DNA from: Phycisphaerae bacterium
GTDB taxonomy: Bacteria > Planctomycetota > Phycisphaerae > Sedimentisphaerales > Anaerobacaceae
Length of the DNA: 64,000 nt
Reading direction: 5' to 3'
Assembly: GCA_030615025.1 (NCBI GenBank)
Contig: JAUXAB010000012.1
Coordinates: 1 to 64,000 of the forward strand
Part shown: positions 9,070 through 16,124 of the stretch, one piece after another
How positions within the stretch are numbered: position 1 is the stretch's first letter
Layout: the number at the start of each line of letters is the position of its first letter
Translations under genes and position numbers: made by a program
The notes under the pieces: model-generated
Databases searched by the model: none
The model's input: the letters and a program-made list of their open reading frames with translations, nothing else
What the model was told of the DNA's origin: nothing

Positions 9070-9120
9070 TCAGTGGAAATTTGTACCATAGGTTTCGTGT
9101 TGTATATTATTATGTTCGAT
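9070..9120 (+). promoter_or_regulatory. shared upstream element, copy 2 (before GIY-YIG gene)
   Basis: TCAGTGG followed 26 bp later by TATATTATTATGTTCGAT, matching the blocks at 7309-7343 with a longer spacer. It ends 8 bp before the ATG at 9129. It may mark a common promoter or regulator-binding site for the restriction genes and the nuclease. Confidence 0.45.
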
Positions 9121-9128
9121 CTGAGACA

Positions 9129-9944
9129 ATGATCAAGCTAATCGACCTAATAAAAATGGCGGGAATGGAGTTACAGAACTTCAAAATCCATTGCGCCACG
9201 GGTGCGAATCCGACCCCCTTGGAAGCCTTTTTCGACGGAGCATTCCGTCAGTGGCAGGAGCATCAAAACCAGAAGAACTTCCAATGTAAACAAGTTCTCT
9301 CTTTGATCCATCTCAGTGGCCAACGGTGGCTCTTTGCCGGAGTTTTCGAAGTTCTCGGTGTCAAACACGGAAAGTGGAAATCATCACCATGCTACTACAA
9401 GTACGCCACCCGAGAACTCGATGGATTGGATCACCTCACAGGCAAGGCAATTGTCGAATTTAACAAAACGTTCCGCGCATCTTACCTGCGAGGAGAGAAA
9501 TATGCTGACCAACTCACCGTTGTTGCGATCCGCGATCAACGAATGACTATAGGAGATTTCCCAGGATTTAACAGTGTGCTGCTTTCTTACGTGATGCTTA
9601 AGACCTTGGTACGCGAATCGCATCCCTCATGGCGTACTGCACTATTCAACGTTTCCGGGGTATACTTGATCACAGACACAAAGACCGGAAAGCACTACGT
9701 CGGAAGTGCATATGGAGGCGAGGGAATCTGGCAACGCTGGATTTCGTACGCGAAGACAGGGCACGGAGGAAATAGAGAGCTTCGCAAACTTCTTCGTGCA
9801 GAGGGGAAAAATCACTCCCAGCACTTCCAGTTTTCACTATTGGAGGTTTGTGATCTGAACTCTAGTGACGACTACGTGATCAGCAGAGAAACGCACTGGA
9901 AAACGGTTCTCAGGTCTCGGGAGTTTGGCCTCAACAAGAACTGA
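9129..9944 (+). CDS. GIY-YIG nuclease domain protein, probable defence nuclease
   Basis: 271-residue two-part protein. The N-terminal two thirds is a domain I do not recognise (landmarks PLEAFFDGAFRQWQEHQN, WLFAGVFEVLGV, DFPGFNSVLLSYVML). The last 100 residues are a GIY-YIG nuclease: SGVYLITDTKTGKHYVGSA near 176-194, the GIWQRW arginine and a candidate metal-binding glutamate in ISRETHWK near 249. The family includes stand-alone type II restriction enzymes such as Hpy188I and Eco29kI, homing enzymes and UvrC. Position directly after the R-M pair and a similar upstream element suggest a defence role, perhaps a modification-dependent or second restriction nuclease. ATG at 9129 follows GAGA; in-frame codons extend upstream to 9042. 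Confidence 0.75.
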   Translation: MIKLIDLIKMAGMELQNFKIHCATGANPTPLEAFFDGAFRQWQEHQNQKNFQCKQVLSLIHLSGQRWLFAGVFEVLGVKHGKWKSSPCYYKYATRELDGLDHLTGKAIVEFNKTFRASYLRGEKYADQLTVVAIRDQRMTIGDFPGFNSVLLSYVMLKTLVRESHPSWRTALFNVSGVYLITDTKTGKHYVGSAYGGEGIWQRWISYAKTGHGGNRELRKLLRAEGKNHSQHFQFSLLEVCDLNSSDDYVISRETHWKTVLRSREFGLNKN

Positions 9945-10435
9945 TAAGAGAAATCATCCAACAAGAAAATGCGAACCACAGGTAGAAATGCGGATTGAGA
10001 ATTGGTGACCAAAAAAAACACTTTTTTTTCTTTTTTTTGTTGATTATTGTTTGATATGCTGTTAATATACTTTTATGTTTGCCGGCAGACAAACGTAAAC
10101 CGCCAGCAGGCACCGGATTTAGCGGAGAACCGCACGTCGTAAGCCACAGCGTGGCAAGGACATAGAGCCAGCAGGCCAAGTCAAATTTAATCGTTCGTAA
10201 ATAGTCTTGAAGCGAAACGAAAGTAGTCGAATGGTAAGAAACTCGTTTTACATTTTGAGCTGTGGTTTAACATTTTCCACTTTAAACTTTAAATTCTCCT
10301 CTACAGTTGTAGAGGAGTCTCTACAAATCAGACTTTTTATGCAAAACAAAGCCAAATTCCGAAAAAGTCAAGATGAACGCAAATAAAGCAATAACAAAGG
10401 ATTACAGAAAAAAGACACTTGGTGGAAGTGGGAAA
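9945..10435. other. AT-rich gap with homopolymer tract and small hairpin
   Basis: About 490 bp without a supportable gene. It contains an A8-C-A-C-T8-C-T8 tract at 10013-10039 and a 9-bp inverted repeat CTCCTCTAC/GTAGAGGAG at 10296-10317. A GC-richer stretch (10080-10175) looks like relic sequence but gave no recognisable product. It marks the edge between the defence island and the next gene block. Confidence 0.5.
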
Positions 10436-10550
10436 AACGAACCCAAAACGAACCCAATCAAAGCCAATCAAAGCCAATTAAAGCCAATTAAATGCCAATA
10501 CAAACCCAAAACAAACCCAATACGAACCCAATCAAAGCCAAACTGTTCGA
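10436..10550. repeat. short-period direct repeat array (AACCCAA / AAGCCAAT units)
   Basis: About 115 bp of tandem imperfect units such as AACGAACCCAAAACGAACCC and AATCAAAGCCAATCAAAGCC. In one frame it reads as low-complexity peptide (KTNPIKAN-like), which I recall as a recurrent spurious translation in Phycisphaerae genomes. It abuts the 3' end of the minus-strand MBL gene and is probably a dispersed intergenic repeat rather than coding sequence. Confidence 0.7.
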
Positions 10551-10551
10551 G

Positions 10552-11400
10552 TTATCTTCGGATTTTGTCCATAAACAGAATAATCCTTTTATGTTTTTCC
10601 GGCGAGAGAGCTTCTTTTAGTATCCTGCGGATGTCCCGCATAGGGGTTCGCTGCGTTATATGTGTGATAATGATGTGCTCGTTCTGCAGCTTTTCTATCA
10701 GCGCTGCAAATTCGTTGATATGCATATGCCTGCCGGCTTTGGCCCTTCCGGAATGCTCAGTCTCGTAGAAAGTGCACTCAGCGATCAAAATCTTACTCTT
10801 AACAATGTATTTCAACTGTGAAAAATCGACATACTGCGTATCACCGAGATAGGTAACAATTGGAATCTCCAGCGGGTAATCAATTTTGATTCCCTGCTTT
10901 TTTAACTCGACGATTTGTGGTCCCGTAAGCTGCGCGTACTCGGGCTTAATTTTTTTTCGCTTCTCGATTACGGTATAGCCGACAGAGCCCTTGCTGTGCT
11001 TTGTCGGGAATACCCTGGTAAATAAATTCGGCTTTATCTGGTATTCATCGCCGGCTTTTACGCCAACCAGATTAGCGGGTATTTCATTGCCGTCCAGCCG
11101 AGACCAGGCATCGATTATTTTCCTTATTGGGCCCAGTAAACTCTCAGGTGCCACAACCGTCCCCGGCGACTGGCCACAAAAATCTCGGTGCGACAGATAA
11201 TACACAATACCGGCGGCGTGGTCCATATGGCCGTGCGTGAGCAAAACATTGTTTATGGAAATAACCTGGTCAGGTGCCTTTCCGATATCGAAGCAAACGT
11301 CCAACTGTGGCATTGCAACCACGGTCTCTTCGCCCGCGACCGAATAGCCAATGATTTGCAGCTCGTCTATCTTGATATGTGCTAAATTATGGCTTGGCAT
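10552..11400 (-). CDS. MBL-fold hydrolase, ribonuclease Z-like
   Basis: 282-residue metallo-beta-lactamase fold protein. The metal-binding motif THGHMDHAAG is at residues 55-64. Further ligands are likely in FPTKHSKGSVGY, TYLGDTQYVDF and the late HMHINEF and THITQR segments. The overall plan resembles RNase Z/RNase BN (tRNA 3' processing) and related phosphodiesterases, but the family is broad and the exosite arm is not obvious, so the substrate stays open. Transcribed away from the nitrilase-like gene. Cytoplasmic: no signal peptide. Confidence 0.78.
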   Translation of the reverse strand: MPSHNLAHIKIDELQIIGYSVAGEETVVAMPQLDVCFDIGKAPDQVISINNVLLTHGHMDHAAGIVYYLSHRDFCGQSPGTVVAPESLLGPIRKIIDAWSRLDGNEIPANLVGVKAGDEYQIKPNLFTRVFPTKHSKGSVGYTVIEKRKKIKPEYAQLTGPQIVELKKQGIKIDYPLEIPIVTYLGDTQYVDFSQLKYIVKSKILIAECTFYETEHSGRAKAGRHMHINEFAALIEKLQNEHIIITHITQRTPMRDIRRILKEALSPEKHKRIILFMDKIRR

Positions 11401-11472
11401 CAGTAATCCCTAAAAAGCGTGATGCATATCGCGTACAATAGACGTAATATGACCAACAACGTAACGGATGAG

Positions 11473-11504
11473 ATTGCCGCGGCCTGCTTCGCAGGCCTCG
11501 CAAT
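11473..11504. repeat. REP-like hairpin
   Basis: ATTGC...GGCCTGC-TTC-GCAGGCC...GCAAT forms a two-tier hairpin in the 268-bp divergent gap between the MBL and nitrilase-like genes. The GAGATTGC...GCAATGAC frame resembles a widespread intergenic palindrome family in environmental bacteria. It lacks a T-run. Confidence 0.6.
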
Positions 11505-11668
11505 GACAGCCGCTTAATAGTAGAGACGGCTGACGGTTATGTCAATTTGTTTTTGACATCACTTCCGATAGCTGTACACTGGACTATTGGTACAAGCAGC
11601 ATAAAACCGTGTATAAGCAATGGGTTTTGCGCCAAAAACGATAACTTTAGAGCAAAAGGGAAAAGACG

Positions 11669-12673
11669 ATGAGACCTTTTAAAACATTTCTTATTTGTCT
11701 TTTACTTGCCGTTTCGGCCGGTTCGGGGTTTGCACAAGAGATTTCGCCCGTGGGGGCCATCGCACAACTGGACCGAGATAAACTGCCCGGCAGACGGGTC
11801 AAAGTGGCGGCGATTTGTATCGGCTTTGGGGGCAAGCGCGACGCCAAACTGAAGCTGGCGATTGAGCACCTGCGTACGGCTGGAAAGAACGGGGTGGACA
11901 TCGCTTGCCTGCCCGAGGAGTTCGCCGGCACCAAGGCGGAACCGGTCCCCGGACCTACGACCAAAGCCGTGTCAAAGCTGGCCAAGCAGTACAATATGTA
12001 TGTGATATGCCCAATACGAGAGCAGGCAGGGAACAAGCAATACAACACGGCTGTTTTGATAGACCGCAAGGGCCAGGTTGCCGGTTATTATCGCAAGGTT
12101 TTTGTGTTCTGGGGAGAAGGGCTGCATTGCAGCACAGAAGGTGTGAAGGCCTTCGACGCCGATTTCGGCAGGATAAGTATTCTGACGTGCTTCGACCTGA
12201 ACTTTGCGGAGTTGTGGCAGGAATGCGATGCACTGGACGTAGATATTGTTTTCTGGCCAAGTGCGTATGGCGGTGGTTCGCCTCTGAACGCCTACGCGGT
12301 ACTCTATCACTACTATATTGTGCCGGTGGGGGCGGGTAACATAATCGACATTACCGGCAAGACCATGGAAAACATTGAAAAGCCGCGTCCTAAACAATTT
12401 ATCGCAACACTGGATTTGGACCGCACGTTTGCCCACCACGACTTCAACGGCAAAAAGGTCAAAAAGATGCTCAAGGAACATAAGGACGAGATAAGGGTTG
12501 AGCGGAACCTAAGCAAGGAAGACCTGGCCCCATGGTGGCTGTTCAAGGCGGTCAAGCCCGGCGTCCGCGTGCGGGAGTTGTTAAAGAAATACAAGATTGA
12601 GACACTTCGCGAATATCAGCATCGCAGCCGCAAGCAGATTAATGAGGCCCGCAAGAAAGGCAAGAGAATATAA
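11669..12673 (+). CDS. secreted carbon-nitrogen hydrolase (nitrilase superfamily)
   Basis: 334-residue amidase-type enzyme that hydrolyses C-N bonds. A signal peptide (LICLLLAVSAGSGFAQ) indicates export. The catalytic Glu-Lys-Cys triad is visible: Glu in CLPEEF (83/84), Lys143 in GYYRKVFVFW and Cys174 in ILTCFDLNFAELW. The charged C-terminal tail from about 280 is beyond the catalytic domain. ATG at 11669 follows AAAGGGAAAAGACG. Exported members are frequent in Planctomycetes and their substrates are unknown. A DUF434 gene follows after 24 bp and may be co-transcribed. Confidence 0.85.
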   Translation: MRPFKTFLICLLLAVSAGSGFAQEISPVGAIAQLDRDKLPGRRVKVAAICIGFGGKRDAKLKLAIEHLRTAGKNGVDIACLPEEFAGTKAEPVPGPTTKAVSKLAKQYNMYVICPIREQAGNKQYNTAVLIDRKGQVAGYYRKVFVFWGEGLHCSTEGVKAFDADFGRISILTCFDLNFAELWQECDALDVDIVFWPSAYGGGSPLNAYAVLYHYYIVPVGAGNIIDITGKTMENIEKPRPKQFIATLDLDRTFAHHDFNGKKVKKMLKEHKDEIRVERNLSKEDLAPWWLFKAVKPGVRVRELLKKYKIETLREYQHRSRKQINEARKKGKRI

Positions 12674-12696
12674 CAGGATTTAGGAGAGTTCTGTCA

Positions 12697-13422
12697 ATGC
12701 CTGATAAGCGAACACATAGAGGACCACATCCGGCAGATGCAAAATTGTTTGCGCCCAATGCAGTTCCCAATCTTCGATCGGCGATTGCGGATTTTTCACT
12801 GCTATTGACAAAAGGCTACGCTGAAAAAAGTGCCCTGAAATTAGTCGGCGACAAATTCTCACTTACGGAAAGGCAGAGATTGGCCGTTATGCGCAGCGCC
12901 TGCTCCGACCAGCATCTCGTCTCTCGAAATCGGTGCTGTGTTGCACCAAAAGATCTTGCAGGTCAGGAGATTGCCATCGACGGCTATAATGTCTTAATAA
13001 CCGTCGAAGCGGCGATGAGCGGCGGCTTGATTTTTAAGGGCCGAGACGGCTGCCTTCGGGACCTGGCAAGCATACACGGCACATACCGGAAAGTTACTGA
13101 AACAATACCGGCTTTGCAACTTATAGCCGATTTTTTGAAAGAAATCGGCGCGAGCAAAGCTGTGTGGCTGCTGGATAGCCCGGTCTCGAACAGTGGGCGA
13201 TTAAAAACACTAATGGGTGAGCTGGCTCAGAAGAGCGGTTGGAACTGGGAGATTGAGCTTCTCCTGAGCCCTGACGCTGAACTTAAAAAAACTGACATGA
13301 TTGTAGCCAGCAGCGACAGTGTGGTGCTCGATGGCTGCAAGAGGTGGGTCAATCTGGCAACAGAGATTATTAAGAAGAAGCTGACCTCTGCCAAAGTGAT
13401 AGATTTATCCGGTTCCGACTAA
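12697..13422 (+). CDS. DUF434 family protein
   Basis: 241-residue cytoplasmic protein of unknown function. The DUF434 hallmark is the central IAIDGYNVLITVEAAMSGG, followed by RDLASIHGTYRK and a second part with VWLLDSPVSNSGRL and SSDSVVLDGC. The Asp-rich layout recalls PIN-like nuclease folds, but that is inference. The opening HRGPHPADAKLF and the segment LVGDKFSLTERQRLAVMRSACSDQ fit the family's N-terminal subdomain. Likely co-transcribed with the nitrilase-like gene, 24 bp upstream. Confidence 0.82.
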   Translation: MPDKRTHRGPHPADAKLFAPNAVPNLRSAIADFSLLLTKGYAEKSALKLVGDKFSLTERQRLAVMRSACSDQHLVSRNRCCVAPKDLAGQEIAIDGYNVLITVEAAMSGGLIFKGRDGCLRDLASIHGTYRKVTETIPALQLIADFLKEIGASKAVWLLDSPVSNSGRLKTLMGELAQKSGWNWEIELLLSPDAELKKTDMIVASSDSVVLDGCKRWVNLATEIIKKKLTSAKVIDLSGSD

Positions 13423-13432
13423 CTTCAAGAGT

Positions 13433-14116
13433 TTATTTGTTCTGAATCAGTTTAATAATTGTCGCAAGGTCGATCTGCTCGAGAGAGTCGCAAACTAAAT
13501 CGGCTTCGCAAAGATTGGCAGTATTTGTGGAATTTGTTACAGCGATACACTTGGCACCGGCGGCCTTGGCGGCCTGGACGCCGTTGGGAGCATCTTCTAT
13601 TACAGCGCAATTGGCCAGCTCTATGCCCATACGTTCAGCGGCAAGTAAAAAAAGCTCGGGGTTCGGCTTTTTGTTTTTAACGTCGCTGCCGGTGATATAA
13701 ACCATCTTCTGAAAAGGTATCTTTGCCGATTCCAAAACAGCTCGGGATTTTTCAGGGGTACTGGAGGTTGCGATAGCCACTCGAAAATCTTCTTTTTGCA
13801 TTGCCTCCTCTATCAATTCCAACACTCCGGGGAAAGCAGGTAGAGGTTCTTCACTGAGAATGTTGAGGAAATATTCCTGTCGTAATTGGGTTGCCTTTTT
13901 GATCTGTTCCTCGGTCAGTTCCAGGCCGTGAACTCTGGCAGCGGCTTTGACGTATTCTGCTGCTCCCCGGCCAAGACCAGCCTCAAAATCCTCACGCTTA
14001 ACACCCAATATGGCGAACAAATCCTCGAAAACCTTGATGGAAGCCCTTGCATTGACTGCCTCGGTGTCGGCAATCACGCCGTCAACGTCAAATATCAAGC
14101 CGTATAACTTGCTCAT
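13433..14116 (-). CDS. HAD superfamily hydrolase, beta-phosphoglucomutase-like
   Basis: 227-residue HAD-IA phosphatase/phosphomutase. Motif I is FDVDGVIADTEAV near the N terminus, motif II TSSTPEKS, the motif III lysine lies in KNKKPNPELFL, and motif IV is VIEDAPNGVQAAKAAG. The helical cap insertion follows motif I as in beta-phosphoglucomutase and sugar-phosphate phosphatases. ATG at 14116 is preferred because MSKLYGLIFDVDG is the family's usual opening; the frame is open further upstream to 14200. Convergent with the DUF434 gene and divergent from the ECF sigma gene. Confidence 0.85.
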   Translation of the reverse strand: MSKLYGLIFDVDGVIADTEAVNARASIKVFEDLFAILGVKREDFEAGLGRGAAEYVKAAARVHGLELTEEQIKKATQLRQEYFLNILSEEPLPAFPGVLELIEEAMQKEDFRVAIATSSTPEKSRAVLESAKIPFQKMVYITGSDVKNKKPNPELFLLAAERMGIELANCAVIEDAPNGVQAAKAAGAKCIAVTNSTNTANLCEADLVCDSLEQIDLATIIKLIQNK

Positions 14117-14208
14117 AGTTTTCGTCCATAAAATCAACTGTGGGATAAAAGAATAATACCATTTGTGATTTTTTTTGCCACGTTTTTGTCTGTTGCGCAT
14201 TTATAATA

Positions 14209-14835
14209 GTGATGATAGTTGGTACCTGTAAGCTCCGGAGAATAATTAGTTTGGATAACGACAGCAAAGCGGCGAACGACCTGCCGAGGGCGGGGTTAAT
14301 AGCTGAGGCACGTAGCAATCCTACCGCCTTTGTGCAGTTATATCGCAGGCATTATGATGCGGTATTTCGCTATTGCGTTCATCGGCTTTTTGAAAGGCAA
14401 ACAGCAGAAGATGTTACTTCGCAGGTTTTCTTGAAAGTTGTAGAAAATTTCAGCCGCTTCAAGGGTGATGAGCAGCAGTTTCGTAACTGGCTTTATAAAA
14501 TCGCAACTAATGCTGTCAATGACCATCTGAGAAGGACCGCTCGGCGAGATGGTTTGCTTAAAGGCGCGCGCCAGCAAATCGGCAGCCAGGTTGCTAACTG
14601 CCAAAGCTCGACAGAGCTACCCGCTGAGAAATTAGCTCTTTTGAGAGAAGCTATGCTTGCTTTGAAGCCAAGGTATCAAACTATCATCACATTGCGTTTT
14701 TTTGAGAATTTGAAATTGACCGAAATTGCCGAGGTGCTCAGTAGCAGTTCCGGCACTATCCGCAGCCAGTTGGCACGGGCACTTGTCAAATTGCGAAAGG
14801 TTTTAGCCACAGATTTCACAGATTATACAGATTAA
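14209..14835 (+). CDS. ECF-type RNA polymerase sigma factor
   Basis: About 190-208 residues with sigma-70 region 2 (FVQLYRRHYDAVFRYCVHRLF, ERQTAEDVTSQVFLKVVENF, FRNWLYKIATNAVNDHLRR) and region 4 (ALKPRYQTIITLRFFENLKLTEIAEVL, GTIRSQLARALVKLRKVL). The start may be ATG 14209 or TTG 14251, the latter with GGAG upstream. The last nine residues (ATDFTDYTD) are encoded by the first unit of an intergenic repeat that follows, so the native C terminus was probably altered by repeat insertion. The next gene is its likely membrane partner. Confidence 0.88.
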   Translation: MMIVGTCKLRRIISLDNDSKAANDLPRAGLIAEARSNPTAFVQLYRRHYDAVFRYCVHRLFERQTAEDVTSQVFLKVVENFSRFKGDEQQFRNWLYKIATNAVNDHLRRTARRDGLLKGARQQIGSQVANCQSSTELPAEKLALLREAMLALKPRYQTIITLRFFENLKLTEIAEVLSSSSGTIRSQLARALVKLRKVLATDFTDYTD

Positions 14836-14932
14836 AGAAAAGAAAAGGATTAGCCACGAATTAACACGAATTTACACGAACTAAATAAAAGGAAAAAATT
14901 AGCCACAGAGAACACAGAGGTCACAGAGATTT
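14808..14932. repeat. three tandem CCACAGA/CCACGAA-type repeat units
   Basis: Three consecutive related units, each opening with AGCCAC: AGCCACAGATTTCACAGATT, AGCCACGAATTAACACGAAT and AGCCACAGAGAACACAGAGG. They sit between the sigma and partner genes, the first overlapping the sigma 3' end. I recall such units as scattered intergenic repeats in planctomycete and other environmental genomes. Confidence 0.7.
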
Positions 14933-14960
14933 TTGATTAAAAAATTAAAGGTGAGCAAAA

Positions 14961-15884
14961 ATGGCCGATAACGAAAAAGAATTTGAGAATTTCGTTCGTG
15001 GAATTAAGTTCGACGATACCGCCGACTCTGGCCATCGTAACAAACTCAAACAGGACCTCCTCGCTGCTCTGGCAAAACAAACTCGGCAAAAAGAACAGCC
15101 CTTAATAATTTGGAGAACGATTATGAAGAGTAAAATAACAAAATTCGCTGCCGCAGCGGCGCTGATCATTGTTGTCGGGGCGGCCTTCACCGCTGGATAT
15201 GCCTTCGGGACGAGCATGATGCTTAGTTCCGGAGCCGTGCGACCGAGGGACGTAGAAGCTGTTAAGGAGATGGTTCAAGAATATATCGAGGCGGCGAAGA
15301 AACGTAACTTGCCACTCATGCATCAACTGTCAGACCAAAGATGGCGAGAAGAGCGCGGAGTGTGGGAGCAGACAAGTGCCGATGCCTTGATGGCCTCCTC
15401 CGACGTTGAGATCTCGGACGATGTTTCGACAACTTGGGGCGAGGTGCCTGTGATGAATGTGGCTCTATTTTTGCGTGGCGGGTCGGGAGGTATGGCCCAC
15501 ATGCTGTTCGTGGTTCGGGAGAATGGTCGGTGGGTAGTTGATCGTTCTCACCAGCTTGCCGAAGAGACCTTAATAGACTCCAAGGTGAAGCAACGCGCGG
15601 ACGTTTGCGCTGAACTCATCGAGGCCCATCGGGAAGCCTTTGACAAGGATGGAACTATAACGGTCTCGTACCAAGATCTTACGGAAAGCCAGCGCATCGC
15701 TTTAGAGTGGTCTTTTGGGATCGTCGATGACTCGGGAGCCCTGACAGAGTTTGGTCGGCAGCTCACCGACCTTGAGCAGGCAGCGATTCAGTTGGATCGA
15801 GGAAACGGCGACAAGATCGTTATCCACCTGCTCACTCAGGACGACGACCACTTTCTGGCCGTCCATCTTAAGAGTGAGAATTAG
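14961..15884 (+). CDS. membrane-anchored protein, probable anti-sigma partner
   Basis: 307 residues: a charged cytoplasmic N terminus (FENFVRGIKFDDTADSGHRN, then KLKQDLLAAL), one transmembrane helix near 60-80 (FAAAAALIIVVGAAFTAGYAF), and an extracytoplasmic domain with no family I recognise. Planctomycete ECF sigma genes are often followed by such single-pass proteins whose N terminus holds the sigma factor. ATG at 14961 lies close behind the sigma gene but is separated from it by a repeat block. No zinc anti-sigma motif is present, so the partner role is inferred from position and topology. Confidence 0.65.
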   Translation: MADNEKEFENFVRGIKFDDTADSGHRNKLKQDLLAALAKQTRQKEQPLIIWRTIMKSKITKFAAAAALIIVVGAAFTAGYAFGTSMMLSSGAVRPRDVEAVKEMVQEYIEAAKKRNLPLMHQLSDQRWREERGVWEQTSADALMASSDVEISDDVSTTWGEVPVMNVALFLRGGSGGMAHMLFVVRENGRWVVDRSHQLAEETLIDSKVKQRADVCAELIEAHREAFDKDGTITVSYQDLTESQRIALEWSFGIVDDSGALTEFGRQLTDLEQAAIQLDRGNGDKIVIHLLTQDDDHFLAVHLKSEN

Positions 15885-16006
15885 TGCCGAAGGCTGAAAA
15901 CGGATACGTAAAGGGACGTTCGTGTTTGCGTTCTGCTCCGGCTTCTGGGCCTTGGCGGTTGGCAAAACCGAAGGTTTGTATGATATGATACCCGATTCGT
16001 AGATTT

Positions 16007-16036
16007 AAGGCCGGGCTTGTTTGGCTCGGCCTTTTT
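16007..16036 (+). terminator. rho-independent terminator
   Basis: AAGGCCGGGC and GCTCGGCCTT pair (one wobble) around a TTGTTTG loop, followed by TTTTTT. It ends the sigma/partner transcript ahead of the PhoD-like gene. Confidence 0.75.
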
Positions 16037-16124
16037 TGTGCGCTTTTGGAGGCCAAACAGTGTAAAATGGCAAAAAAGCTTGAGAAATCGGTTTTGATAA
16101 AGCTGAATTGATAAGGAGTGAAAT

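Noticed and set aside
10373-10551. Reading frame through the tandem repeat
   Set aside because: It is a translation of AACCCAA-type units; low complexity and no start signal.
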